Below, in pieces: positions 1 through 7,691 of a stretch of 26,699 bases of DNA. Each line of letters starts with the position of its first letter. The first letter of the stretch is position 1. The DNA comes from IMCC26256 sp037146835 (GTDB lineage: Bacteria; Actinomycetota; Acidimicrobiia; IMCC26256). The stretch spans positions 1 through 26,699 of the forward strand of contig JBAWWI010000022.1 in NCBI GenBank assembly GCA_037146835.1, read 5' to 3'. The notes beneath the pieces were generated by a model. That model did no database searches. It was not told the DNA's origin and was given only the letters and a program-made list of their open reading frames with translations. A program made the translations under genes and the position numbers.

Positions 1-206
1 CCATCATCCACGGATGCCGCTAGAAGAATTATCTCGTGCTGAAACCCTGGGTCATTCGCGAGGGCTCTAGCTATTGCGAGGGCTCTAATCGCAGGACCCG
101 CTAGCCGCTCACCAATGACTTCACCGGTGAGTACCGCTATACGCGTCACGCCGTCTTTCATCACGACGTCTTTCATCACGACGTCTTTCATCACGACGTC
201 TTTCAT
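1..206 (-). CDS. GT4-type glycosyltransferase, N-terminal part (cut by window edge)
   Basis: Only the first 68 codons are in the window. After a repeat-encoded leader the protein reads VTRIAVLTGEVIGERLAGPA and then IRALAIARALA. This is the typical opening of a GT-B fold (GT4/GT1) sugar transferase: a hydrophobic beta strand, a Gly-rich loop and an amphipathic helix. The frame is open from an ATG at 204-206 that shares its A with the TGA stop of the ABC ATPase gene (TGATG), so translation is probably coupled. An AGGGG stretch lies just upstream of that ATG. Three more in-frame ATGs (189-191, 174-176, 159-161), all made by the 15-bp repeat, and a GTG at 147-149 are alternative starts. Next to Wzm/Wzt it probably builds the glycan those proteins export. 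The acceptor and sugar cannot be told from this fragment. Confidence 0.68.
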   Translation of the reverse strand, partial: MKDVVMKDVVMKDVVMKDGVTRIAVLTGEVIGERLAGPAIRALAIARALANDPGFQHEIILLAASVDD

Positions 207-211
207 CACGC
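152..211. repeat. four tandem copies of a 15-bp unit at a stop/start junction
   Basis: The unit CGTCTTTCATCACGA is repeated at 152-166, 167-181, 182-196 and 197-211, and only the last base of the final copy differs. Read on the minus strand each copy gives TGATGA in the wzt frame and VMKDV in the glycosyltransferase frame. The leftmost transcribed copy therefore contains the wzt stop and the first possible ATG of the next gene. The unit length is a multiple of three, so gain or loss of copies would keep the downstream frame open. Confidence 0.95.
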
Positions 212-1390
212 CCCTGTGCGCCACGTGCCGCCGAGAGAGGTAATACCTGAGGTCTTCGGATTTCCCTCTACGACATCAAATGCATGCAGATCCCCGACCT
301 CATGGATCGGTGTCATCTGTGTTGTCTCATAGATCGTTCCGGTGACGTGGTACTTACCTGGAGAGACCAAAAGACGCGGAACAGCCAGATCGATCCATCC
401 TGGACCAGTAGAAATCTCTAGAGACAGACCTTGATCTCGAGAGTTTGTGCCGGTAACAAGTACTCCGTCGCTGCTCGTTAAAGACATGCCGAATACCGGC
501 TCGCTCACAGGCTTGAGTGCATTGAAATGGATGCGAAAAGTAACTGAGTCTCCGAGTGCAACTGACCCGGCAGGCGCGCCTGACTCCCTCAAAAGCTCCA
601 CACCCTGCAATTGAATCTCGCCGGTTGAGCGTCGTGCAATGCCTAGAGTTGCAGGGTCAATAGAGAGAATCTCGGTCAAGTAGTGGTCGATCGTATCTAC
701 CGCTGGACCGACCTGAATAAGTCGGCCGTGCTCGATAAGGGCGACTTCATCGCAGAGTTCGCGCACCGATGAGAGCGCATGTGAGACAACAACAATGGTT
801 CGGCCTTCGCGCCGGAACTGGCTGATCTTCTCTGTGCACTTATTCTGGAACTCCTGATCGCCGACGGCGAGCACCTCATCTATAAGCAGAACTGCCGGGT
901 CAACATTGATTGCGACAGCGAATCCAAGGCGAACGTACATGCCAGATGAGTAATTCTTAACGGGGGCATCGATGAACTGCTCAATACCGGAGAAGTCGAC
1001 AATCTCGTCGAACCGTGCATCGATCTCGCGCCTTGAGAGCCCAAGAATTGCACCGTTTAGATAGACATTTTCACGCCCAGACAACTCTGGATGGAACCCA
1101 GCGCCTAGTTCAAGAAGCGCTGATACCTTGCCTCTAGTTGTGATGCTCCCGCCATCGGGGCGCAGAATTCGCGCCATGACCTTGAGCATGGTTGATTTTC
1201 CCGAGCCATTCTCTCCGATGAGTCCGAAAGCGGTTCCTTCTTTAATCTCAAACGAGACGTCATCAAGCGCCAAGAAATCTTCGTAGCGAGCCCTCCTGCC
1301 GCGCAGAAGTGCTGCTTTCATGGATTGGTTACGTTCGTGATAGAGGCGATAACGCTTAGAAACATGGTCAATAATTACTGCGGCGGTCAT
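206..1390 (-). CDS. wzt: ABC exporter ATPase with Wzt-type C-terminal domain
   Basis: This 394-residue protein is the nucleotide-binding subunit of an ABC exporter for polysaccharide (O-antigen or teichoic-acid type). Visible are a Walker A GENGSGKST at about 59-67, an LELGAGFHPELSGREN stretch at about 93-108 that is usual in the Wzt/TagH family, a signature YSSGM at 147-151, a Walker B VLLIDE at 167-172 and a switch His in VVSHA near 204. Residues from about 245 to 394 form a beta-rich extension, the place where Wzt proteins carry a glycan-binding domain; TagH-like ATPases without it are about 250 residues. A strong GAGGAGG ribosome binding site sits in the end of wzm, and the two genes abut. 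It would act at the cytoplasmic face of the membrane with the permease encoded just upstream. Confidence 0.93.
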   Translation of the reverse strand: MTAAVIIDHVSKRYRLYHERNQSMKAALLRGRRARYEDFLALDDVSFEIKEGTAFGLIGENGSGKSTMLKVMARILRPDGGSITTRGKVSALLELGAGFHPELSGRENVYLNGAILGLSRREIDARFDEIVDFSGIEQFIDAPVKNYSSGMYVRLGFAVAINVDPAVLLIDEVLAVGDQEFQNKCTEKISQFRREGRTIVVVSHALSSVRELCDEVALIEHGRLIQVGPAVDTIDHYLTEILSIDPATLGIARRSTGEIQLQGVELLRESGAPAGSVALGDSVTFRIHFNALKPVSEPVFGMSLTSSDGVLVTGTNSRDQGLSLEISTGPGWIDLAVPRLLVSPGKYHVTGTIYETTQMTPIHEVGDLHAFDVVEGNPKTSGITSLGGTWRTGA

Positions 1391-2215
1391 CTATACCTCC
1401 TCGGCTAGTCGATGGTCGAGGCGATTGAATACGAACTGCCCTATTAGTACTAGGCCGATAGACCAAACCGCTATATAAGCAAGGCTGCCTATCGACGGGA
1501 ACCGCAGGTCATAAAGAAGAGCCCGATACGCACTAACCAACTGAACTAGAGGATTCATCTCATAGATGCTTCGAAGCGGGATTGATCGCCCAGCAACGTG
1601 CCAATGAACTGGAACATAGCTAATCGGATACACAACAGGGGTTGAGTAGAAAAGCATCGGCATTAAGAGATTCACAAAGTGGCGCACATCACGGAAGTAA
1701 ACATTTGCACCGCTAAGCAAGAGCCCGATCCCGAGTACTAGCAGCGTCTGCAATATGACTAGCAGACCGACAATCGGGAGCCACGGAAGAACCATGTTGC
1801 CCGCGATCAGGAGGATGGCGATCACTACGCCGAGCTCGATCAAGAAGGTAACTAGCAGTCCGCCGATGGTTGACGCGACTAAGAGTTCCCTTGGAAAGTA
1901 AACCTTGCGGATCAGCCCAGCGTTGACAACAAGGCTCTCAATTGACTGTGTCACTCCGTTGGAGAAGAAGTTCCATGGGATCAATGCACATAACAAGAAG
2001 AGGACGAAGTTTCCCTGGCCACTTGGATCACCGATAGGCGCCTTGACCTTTAGAAATACCCCAAAGACAACCCAATAGATAAGTACCGAGGAGAGCGGGT
2101 TGAGTAGTGACCAAGTCCACCCAAGGGCGGAGCGCTTGTAACGACTCCTCAGCTCCCTCAAGACCAAGTTTGAGAGCAGCTCACGCCGTTCGTAGTATTC
2201 GCGTAGCTGGTTCAT
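1391..2215 (-). CDS. wzm: ABC-2 type polysaccharide exporter permease
   Basis: A 274-residue membrane protein with about six hydrophobic segments. It starts with an amphipathic stretch containing LRELRSRYKRSALGWTWSLL, which is highly typical of Wzm/TagG/RfbA permeases of the ABC-2 family. The length fits the family (about 260-290). It would form the channel of the exporter together with the ATPase whose start follows its stop codon directly. The gene lies 43 nt after the unrecognised membrane protein gene and appears to be the sixth cistron of the lpdA-led operon. No good Shine-Dalgarno is seen before its ATG. The C-terminal half keeps the conserved FVNLLMPMLFYSTPVVYP-type segment (about 180-197). 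The exported glycan is unknown. Confidence 0.92.
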   Translation of the reverse strand: MNQLREYYERRELLSNLVLRELRSRYKRSALGWTWSLLNPLSSVLIYWVVFGVFLKVKAPIGDPSGQGNFVLFLLCALIPWNFFSNGVTQSIESLVVNAGLIRKVYFPRELLVASTIGGLLVTFLIELGVVIAILLIAGNMVLPWLPIVGLLVILQTLLVLGIGLLLSGANVYFRDVRHFVNLLMPMLFYSTPVVYPISYVPVHWHVAGRSIPLRSIYEMNPLVQLVSAYRALLYDLRFPSIGSLAYIAVWSIGLVLIGQFVFNRLDHRLAEEV

Positions 2216-2258
2216 CGGTTTGTCAGGTTAGCGACCGGAGCGAGCAGAGTGGTGCGTC

Positions 2259-3152
2259 TCATGACCCGAGTAATGCCCGAGCGAGGACATCTGTGCCAAA
2301 GCCCGTAAGGATGGCGAGGTATAGAAGCCCGGTAGCGGCCATAACCGCCGAATAGGACCTCTCACGAAGGGCTAGCCAGGTAACGCCAATCAACGCACCG
2401 GTTGAGGCTGCCGAGAGTGCCCACATCCACGCGAGAATCCCCCCATACCCGTCATCGACCGATCCCGAGAGAACAGAGATCATCCCAATCGGCCAGAGCA
2501 GCCCGATCACTTCAAGCGCCCAAATGGGAGCGCTGAGTTTCACCAACTCCTCAATCGGTGCCCGCGGTAATCCAGGTTGAGTGAGGTACCAATGCCCGAG
2601 AAGCATCGCATCTGTTAGTACACCTAGGAATGCTGCTCCGATGACTAGCCGATAAGCGCTCTGTATCGCTGGCCCCCCGAGCGTCACCGACTCTGCGACC
2701 AAGGCAATCAATCCGAATGCCGGTGCGATCAAATCCAATATCGGATTGAACTCTCGCTCCTCTGTTCGTCCGGCTCCTGCTTCGCTCTCAGCACCGGATG
2801 CTCGGGCACTCTTACGGCTCTCGCCGAGCATTGCGTCTACCCGCTCGGCCTTAGCAACCTTGCGCTCTCTCGCTACGCGTACCCCAACTGAGCGATGCGT
2901 GACGCTCGACGCGAGTGCGAACAGTGCAGAGAGCATCGCGAGAGCAGACGCGGTGAGGGCGATTGTTCGCGCAGCTCCATCGCCGCCAGTAGCGATACTG
3001 GCCCAGATCGCTCCACCCAGCATTGCTGCACCGAGACCGCGAATTAACCATCCGTACCCAAGACTCACGAGCCGGCCACGCGTAGTTACCCATAAAAGTG
3101 CGAGGATTCCAATCCCCCACTCCATTAAGACACTCGCCAAATCGAGCTTCAC
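2259..3152 (-). CDS. unrecognised multi-pass membrane protein
   Basis: I do not recognise this 297-residue protein. It has about seven hydrophobic segments: roughly two or three in the first 95 residues, then a charged, Ala/Arg/Glu-rich cytoplasmic-looking loop at about 95-135 (VARERKVAKAERVD, then Ser/Glu/Gly-rich), then four or five more up to the C-terminus. No catalytic motif was seen. The start ATG overlaps the stop of the lipB-lipA gene (ATGA), so the two are likely translationally coupled. It sits between lipoate synthesis and the polysaccharide exporter, and either side could be its functional partner. The start is well supported by the overlap; the function is open. Confidence 0.8.
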   Translation of the reverse strand: MKLDLASVLMEWGIGILALLWVTTRGRLVSLGYGWLIRGLGAAMLGGAIWASIATGGDGAARTIALTASALAMLSALFALASSVTHRSVGVRVARERKVAKAERVDAMLGESRKSARASGAESEAGAGRTEEREFNPILDLIAPAFGLIALVAESVTLGGPAIQSAYRLVIGAAFLGVLTDAMLLGHWYLTQPGLPRAPIEELVKLSAPIWALEVIGLLWPIGMISVLSGSVDDGYGGILAWMWALSAASTGALIGVTWLALRERSYSAVMAATGLLYLAILTGFGTDVLARALLGS

Positions 3153-4858
3153 CTAGTTAAACCCGTCGCCAACACTGCAGAAGATCCTGCCGCCTCGGCT
3201 GAACTACGCGCGTGATACGACGAACGCACAAGTGGCCCAGACTCAACATGGTTTATCCCTGCTGCCTCGCCAATACGAGCAACCTCTGCGAACTCCTCGG
3301 GGCTCCACCAGCGCACAACTGGTAGGTGCTGCGCCGAGGGCCGAAGATACTGCCCAACCGTAACGATCTTCACGCCGACGGCAGCAAGATCATTGAGTGC
3401 ACCGCTTACTTCCTCGAGCGTCTCACCGAGGCCGAGCATTATCCCCGACTTTGTGACGTGCCCAGCAGCGTTTGCTCGGGCAAGCAACGCTAAGGAGCGT
3501 GCGTAACCTGCGGATGGCCTAACAGCGCGCTGGAGTCGCGCAACGGTCTCTATGTTGTGGTTCACAACGTCGGGGTTCTCATTCAAGATCAAATCTAAAG
3601 AAGCTAAATCGCCCCGCAGATCGCTGATGAGTACCTCAGTGCGCGTCTCCGGCGACGCCAAGCGAATTGCGTTGACTGTTGCTGCAACATGCGCAGCACC
3701 GCCATCATCGAGATCGTCTCGAGCGACCATCGTCAAGACAGCATGTTTGAGCCCCATACGTACCACTGCACTAGCGACTCGCTCTGGCTCATCGGCCTCC
3801 GGGGCGCTCGGGAGCCGAGTATCGATTAGGCAGAAACCGCAGGCGCGTGTGCAGCGTTCGCCGAGAACCATGAAGGTCGCAGTTCCATCGGCCCAGCACT
3901 CATAAATATTGGGGCAGCCGGCGCTCTCGCAGACAGTGTGTAGATCAAGTTCACGCACCAGACGTTTCAAGCCTCGATACTCGGCACCTAGATCTGCCTT
4001 TACTCTCATCCACTCTGGGCGCCTAAAAGTTGGATCCGCCACTGGTACCTCTACAGATGCAGCCTGGAGGCGAGTAACTAACCGAACAGGAACTCCTGCT
4101 TCAGCGGACTGCTCCTCAATGCTCCTTCGACGCTCATCGCTCTGCAATACCAACGGCTCGCGCCAAGCCACGCTCTGGCGTTCAACCTCTTGAACCTCGA
4201 ATGAATTGCTAAACGCCACAACAAAAGCATCAGCAACCCGCTCCATAAGAGATTTGTTGCTCTCGTTGCTACCTGAATCAGCTCCAGCAGGGCCATCGAG
4301 ATCGGAGAGAATTTTAACGAGTGATGTGACTCCACGATCTGTAATTCCACACGGGACTATGTGGTCAAACATCGAGAGATCTGTATCGACATTGATGGCG
4401 ACTCCGTGGCGGGTACGCCGGCCCTCAACCTTTACCCCCACTGCGCATACCTTCGCGCCCCCGATCCACACCCCAGGGTATTCGGGGTCTGTATAAGCAT
4501 CAAAGCCGATAGAGGCCAGCGCATGCACAACTACTTGCTCTAATTGACGAACATAGGCCACCGAATCAACAAGCCCACCGCGCCAAATCGGCAGGTCGAT
4601 AATGGGGTAAATGACTAGTTGCCCGGGTCCGTGATAGGTCACATCGCCACCACGGTCGACACTGCGAAGCACAGCCCCCACTGACTCTGGAGCCACGAGA
4701 ACATTCTTGTCATCTCCACGGCGACCAAGAGTGTAGGTATGCGGATGCTCTAGTAACAGAAGGTAATTACCTGATCGAGAGTGAAGCGAGCGTGCGAGTG
4801 CATCAGCTTCGTCATAGGTGACTCGCCCGAGCCAACGCACATTGAGACGTTCAATCAT
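3149..4858 (-). CDS. lipB-lipA: LipB-LipA fusion: octanoyltransferase joined to lipoyl synthase
   Basis: One 569-residue frame encodes both steps of lipoyl cofactor assembly. Residues 1 to about 222 are LipB, which moves octanoyl from acyl carrier protein to the lipoyl-domain lysine: RGGDVTYHGPGQLV at 69-82, the catalytic Lys136 in GGAKVCAVG and Cys170 in HIVPCGI. A linker of about 50 residues rich in charged residues follows. Residues from about 278 are LipA, the radical-SAM sulfur-inserting enzyme: auxiliary cluster cysteines 310, 315 and 321 (Cx4Cx5C), SAM-cluster cysteines 336, 340 and 343 (Cx3Cx2C), NHNIETV at 433-439 and the RSSY motif at 545-548 that supplies the Ser ligand. All key residues of both enzymes are present, so both halves should be active. 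These are normally separate proteins. The start overlaps the E2 stop (ATGA), and the E2 is the likely substrate. Confidence 0.95.
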   Translation of the reverse strand: MIERLNVRWLGRVTYDEADALARSLHSRSGNYLLLLEHPHTYTLGRRGDDKNVLVAPESVGAVLRSVDRGGDVTYHGPGQLVIYPIIDLPIWRGGLVDSVAYVRQLEQVVVHALASIGFDAYTDPEYPGVWIGGAKVCAVGVKVEGRRTRHGVAINVDTDLSMFDHIVPCGITDRGVTSLVKILSDLDGPAGADSGSNESNKSLMERVADAFVVAFSNSFEVQEVERQSVAWREPLVLQSDERRRSIEEQSAEAGVPVRLVTRLQAASVEVPVADPTFRRPEWMRVKADLGAEYRGLKRLVRELDLHTVCESAGCPNIYECWADGTATFMVLGERCTRACGFCLIDTRLPSAPEADEPERVASAVVRMGLKHAVLTMVARDDLDDGGAAHVAATVNAIRLASPETRTEVLISDLRGDLASLDLILNENPDVVNHNIETVARLQRAVRPSAGYARSLALLARANAAGHVTKSGIMLGLGETLEEVSGALNDLAAVGVKIVTVGQYLRPSAQHLPVVRWWSPEEFAEVARIGEAAGINHVESGPLVRSSYHARSSAEAAGSSAVLATGLTR

Positions 4859-6069
4859 GCGAGTTCGGGATCCCAGTCGCGCGTCTCGATATTGGTACGT
4901 ACCGCATGGAGAAACGCAGCAGCGTACGCACCATCAAATGCCCTGTGATCCCAGGTCAATGCGAGAATTCCCACATGGTGAATCGCAATTGCGTCACCGC
5001 CATCTGCATCTGTGACAACTACTGGCCGCTTACGAATTCCATCAGTAGCAAGAATTGCAACCTGCGGCTGGTTGATGATTGGGAGGGTCATATAAGTCTC
5101 GAATGGCCCCATATTCGTAATTGTGAAGGTTCCACCCACAAGCTCATCAGGCTTGAGGCGCTTAGCGCGAGCACGCGAGCCGAGATCGCGAATCTCGCGA
5201 GCGAGTTGCGTGAGTCGCTTGCCATCGGCATCTCTCACAACCGGCGCTACTAGCCCGGCGAAATCTAAATCCACAGCAATAGATAGATGTAGAGCGTGAT
5301 GAACGACCATCTGCTCCGCATCGAGCGAGGAGTTGACTATCGGAAATTCATGGAGCGCATCTGCAACTGCACGAGCAATAAACGGAAGATAGGTAAGGCT
5401 AAAACCCTCTTGCTCTCTAAACTCCGCGCCGTGGGCTTTGCGCGTGCGCTCTACCTGCTCGAAGTCAACCTCGACACTCGTATACACATGCGCACTAGTT
5501 GCTTTAGATCGAGTCGTGTGCTCCGCGGTAATCCGGCGAACATTTGAGAGCGCGATTACTTCATCTCCGCGCTCCATTCGAGGCTTAGGCTCGGTCACTA
5601 CCTTCTTAGGCGCTGGTGAAGCAGCCTCGACATCGTGCCTGGTTATGCGACCGCCTTCACCTGTTCCAACTATTTCACTCGCTTCTAAACCGCGCTGTGT
5701 AATTAGTCGCCGCACTACAGGAGAGGTGACAAGTCCTTTCACTGGAGTGGGGGCTTGCACCGGGAGTTCGTCACCACCAGCGCTCTGCGTACTCGCCTTC
5801 GGCGACGCAGTGCCCTTAGTTGCGCCGGTGGCGGCTGCATCTTCTGTGACCACAGCAACCCGTTCTCCAACGGGGACAGTTGAGCCTTCAGTAACGAGAA
5901 TCTCTGTAATCACCCCTGCAATCGGGGATGGGACCTCTGTATCTACTTTGTCGGTTGTGACTTCATATAAAGGCTCATCAGCGCTCACATGCTCGCCAAC
6001 AGCTTTAAGCCAACGCGTGATCGTTGCCGAGGTAACAGTCTCGCCGAGTTGGGGCATCGTGATGTCCAT
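4855..6069 (-). CDS. sucB: E2 acyltransferase of a 2-oxo acid dehydrogenase complex
   Basis: A 404-residue dihydrolipoamide acyltransferase. Residues 1-76 are one lipoyl domain with the acceptor Lys41 in TTDKVDTEVP. An Ala/Thr/Pro-rich linker follows, then a peripheral subunit-binding domain at about 112-150 (SPVVRRLITQRGLEASEIVG). The catalytic domain runs from about 170 to the end with GTFTITNMG and the active-site TWDHRAFDG (HxxxD). It is the core of the complex and takes acyl groups from a thiamine-dependent E1 that is not encoded in the window. The single lipoyl domain fits several types, so whether it serves pyruvate, 2-oxoglutarate or branched-chain substrates cannot be decided; the symbol is a best guess. 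A GAGGAG site lies in the end of lpdA, 9 nt separate the two genes, and the stop overlaps the lipB-lipA start. Confidence 0.92.
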   Translation of the reverse strand: MDITMPQLGETVTSATITRWLKAVGEHVSADEPLYEVTTDKVDTEVPSPIAGVITEILVTEGSTVPVGERVAVVTEDAAATGATKGTASPKASTQSAGGDELPVQAPTPVKGLVTSPVVRRLITQRGLEASEIVGTGEGGRITRHDVEAASPAPKKVVTEPKPRMERGDEVIALSNVRRITAEHTTRSKATSAHVYTSVEVDFEQVERTRKAHGAEFREQEGFSLTYLPFIARAVADALHEFPIVNSSLDAEQMVVHHALHLSIAVDLDFAGLVAPVVRDADGKRLTQLAREIRDLGSRARAKRLKPDELVGGTFTITNMGPFETYMTLPIINQPQVAILATDGIRKRPVVVTDADGGDAIAIHHVGILALTWDHRAFDGAYAAAFLHAVRTNIETRDWDPELA

Positions 6070-6078
6070 TACATCTCC

Positions 6079-7467
6079 TCAAGCATGAAGGGATCGGCCG
6101 GTCAGAGCAAGAACACTCTCTCCGAATAGTTCCCCGAGAGTCGGGTGAGGCTGAATGAGAATTGAGAGGTCATCAACAGTTGCCTCCCAGTTCACAGCCA
6201 AATAACCAGGGCCAAGCAGCTCAGTCGCCATTGGTCCAACTATGTGAACCCCAAGAATTACGCCATCGCTATTCGCAATTACTTTCACAAGGCCATCTGC
6301 CTGGTCCATGATCTGCGCACGAGCATTACCTGCGAATCGATGAACGCTGACAACTACATCTTGACCGGCCGCGCGCGCCGCAGCCTCGGTGGGGCCACAG
6401 AACGCGACCTCCGGATGGCAGTAGATCCCCCAAGGAACTCGGGTGTAGTCAATCGGGCGTGGACTCTCTCCAAGAATTGACTTGATGGCCACGATGGCCT
6501 CCGCAAAAGCAACATGAGCGAGCTGTGGAGTCGCCACAACATCCCCAACTGCGTAGACCCCCGCGACGGAGGTCTGCATCTCTCCGTCCACCTGAATAAA
6601 TCCCTTAGGGTCTATCTCGATCCCTGAATTCTCGAATCCACAGCCAACAGTGTTCGGGGTTCTACCGATACTCACAACAACTGCATCAACCTCGAGCGCA
6701 ACTTGGGCATTGTCCTGCGTGAGGCGAACAGATACTGAGTCGCTATCAACCTCTGCCCCCTCGACAGTTACACCAGTACGCACTGTTATTCGCCTGCGCT
6801 TGAACATCCGGCCGACGATCTCTGCTACCTCTGTGTCGACTCCCGGGAGGATCGAGGGCATCGACTCAAGCACCGTTACAGTGCTCCCGACGTCGGCGAG
6901 ATACGACGCAAACTCGCATCCGATAGCCCCGCCACCGATGATGGCGGTTCTGGCAGGCACTGTTGTGAGAGCAAGCACATGGTCAGATGAAAGAACCTTC
7001 ACGCCATCAAAAGGAATACCTGGGAACTCACGCGGCGAAGACCCTGTCGCGATTATCAGTGATCCACCCTCTAGAAGAGTTCCGTCGTCAACTCGAACGG
7101 TATGCGCGCCTGCATCTAGAACCTCTCCCCTCCCCGAGAAAACATTGACCGATCTCCCACTCAGAAGAGTCTCGAGCCCTTTCGTAAGGCGGTCGACAAT
7201 TTTCTGCTGACGCTCAATACTTACGTTGAGATCCAGAGTGGGGGCATCGACACCGACACCGAATGCCTTCGCCCCCTTGACCGTCCTGAGCACCTCAGCG
7301 GTCTGCAGGAGTTCTTTGGCTGGAATGCAGCCTCGGTGCAGACAGGTTCCCCCGACGCGGAGCTCCTCCACTAGTGCTACCGATAGCCCGGCCGCTGCTC
7401 CATAGAGAGCCGCTGCATATCCGCCGGGGCCTCCGCCCAAAATCACGAGATCGAAGCGGGTTGTCAT
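6079..7467 (-). CDS. lpdA: dihydrolipoamide dehydrogenase (E3)
   Basis: This 462-residue flavoprotein reoxidises dihydrolipoyl groups with NAD+. It shows an FAD-binding GGGPGG at 11-16, the redox-active pair Cys42/Cys47 in GGTCLHRGCIPAK, an NAD-binding IGGGAIGCEFAS around 177-188, an FAD contact YAVGDV near 309-314 and the C-terminal HPTLGE whose His441 and Glu446 act as the acid-base pair across the dimer. The length is normal for the family. It is the first large gene of the lipoyl operon and its ATG overlaps the stop of a 31-codon membrane peptide gene (ATGA). With the E2 and the LipB-LipA that follow it makes up E2, E3 and cofactor synthesis; E1 is missing from the window. Confidence 0.96.
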   Translation of the reverse strand: MTTRFDLVILGGGPGGYAAALYGAAAGLSVALVEELRVGGTCLHRGCIPAKELLQTAEVLRTVKGAKAFGVGVDAPTLDLNVSIERQQKIVDRLTKGLETLLSGRSVNVFSGRGEVLDAGAHTVRVDDGTLLEGGSLIIATGSSPREFPGIPFDGVKVLSSDHVLALTTVPARTAIIGGGAIGCEFASYLADVGSTVTVLESMPSILPGVDTEVAEIVGRMFKRRRITVRTGVTVEGAEVDSDSVSVRLTQDNAQVALEVDAVVVSIGRTPNTVGCGFENSGIEIDPKGFIQVDGEMQTSVAGVYAVGDVVATPQLAHVAFAEAIVAIKSILGESPRPIDYTRVPWGIYCHPEVAFCGPTEAAARAAGQDVVVSVHRFAGNARAQIMDQADGLVKVIANSDGVILGVHIVGPMATELLGPGYLAVNWEATVDDLSILIQPHPTLGELFGESVLALTGRSLHA

Positions 7468-7559
7468 CGCGATCCAGCCTGCATGATCTGCAGAGCACCG
7501 GCCATCAAGATGGCCAGACCGGTTATAACAGCAAGGATAAGCAAGGTGCGCGTCTTCAT
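7464..7559 (-). CDS. 31-residue single-pass membrane peptide, coupled to lpdA
   Basis: A short frame beginning MKTRTLLILAVITGLAILMA has a positively charged N-terminus (Lys2, Arg4), one strong membrane helix at about 5-26 and a short polar tail ending AGSR. Its TGA overlaps the lpdA ATG as ATGA, the same junction type used elsewhere in this operon, and an AGGGGG stretch lies directly before its ATG, although closer than usual. The frame stays open upstream to an ATG at 7703, but that longer form would begin within the flippase gene and looks like random composition, so I prefer the short form. The function is unknown. It may be a leader that sets lpdA translation, or a small membrane protein in its own right. 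Confidence 0.55.
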   Translation of the reverse strand: MKTRTLLILAVITGLAILMAGALQIMQAGSR

Positions 7560-7691
7560 CCCCCTATCATCGCCCGAATTGGTGCTCCAAGACGACCCGC
7601 GAACAGCGCTCAGCAAGTAATCCCCGACCACTATGCTCAAAAGGTCGCCCGGAGCCCCAAATGCCCGGGCCGGGGAATAGGGGCTAGGCGC

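Noticed and set aside
152..211. CRISPR array
   Set aside because: The 15-bp units are directly adjacent with no spacers and lie in coding frames.
3990..4200. frameshift or lost stop making an artificial LipB-LipA fusion
   Set aside because: The linker reads as ordinary protein in a single frame without a gap in either domain; however, only read data can settle it.
5438..6088. 216-codon plus-strand open frame opposite the E2 gene
   Set aside because: Shadow of the E2 gene: Ser/Thr/Val-rich composition without domains, while the opposite strand has a complete E2.
6650..7210. 186-codon plus-strand open frame opposite lpdA
   Set aside because: Antisense shadow with Ser/Thr/Arg-rich composition; lpdA on the other strand has all catalytic motifs.
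7374..7691. long N-terminal extension of the flippase
   Set aside because: It would overlap the lpdA start and is His/Arg/Pro-rich and unlike the family; the GTG at 7692 gives a normal length.
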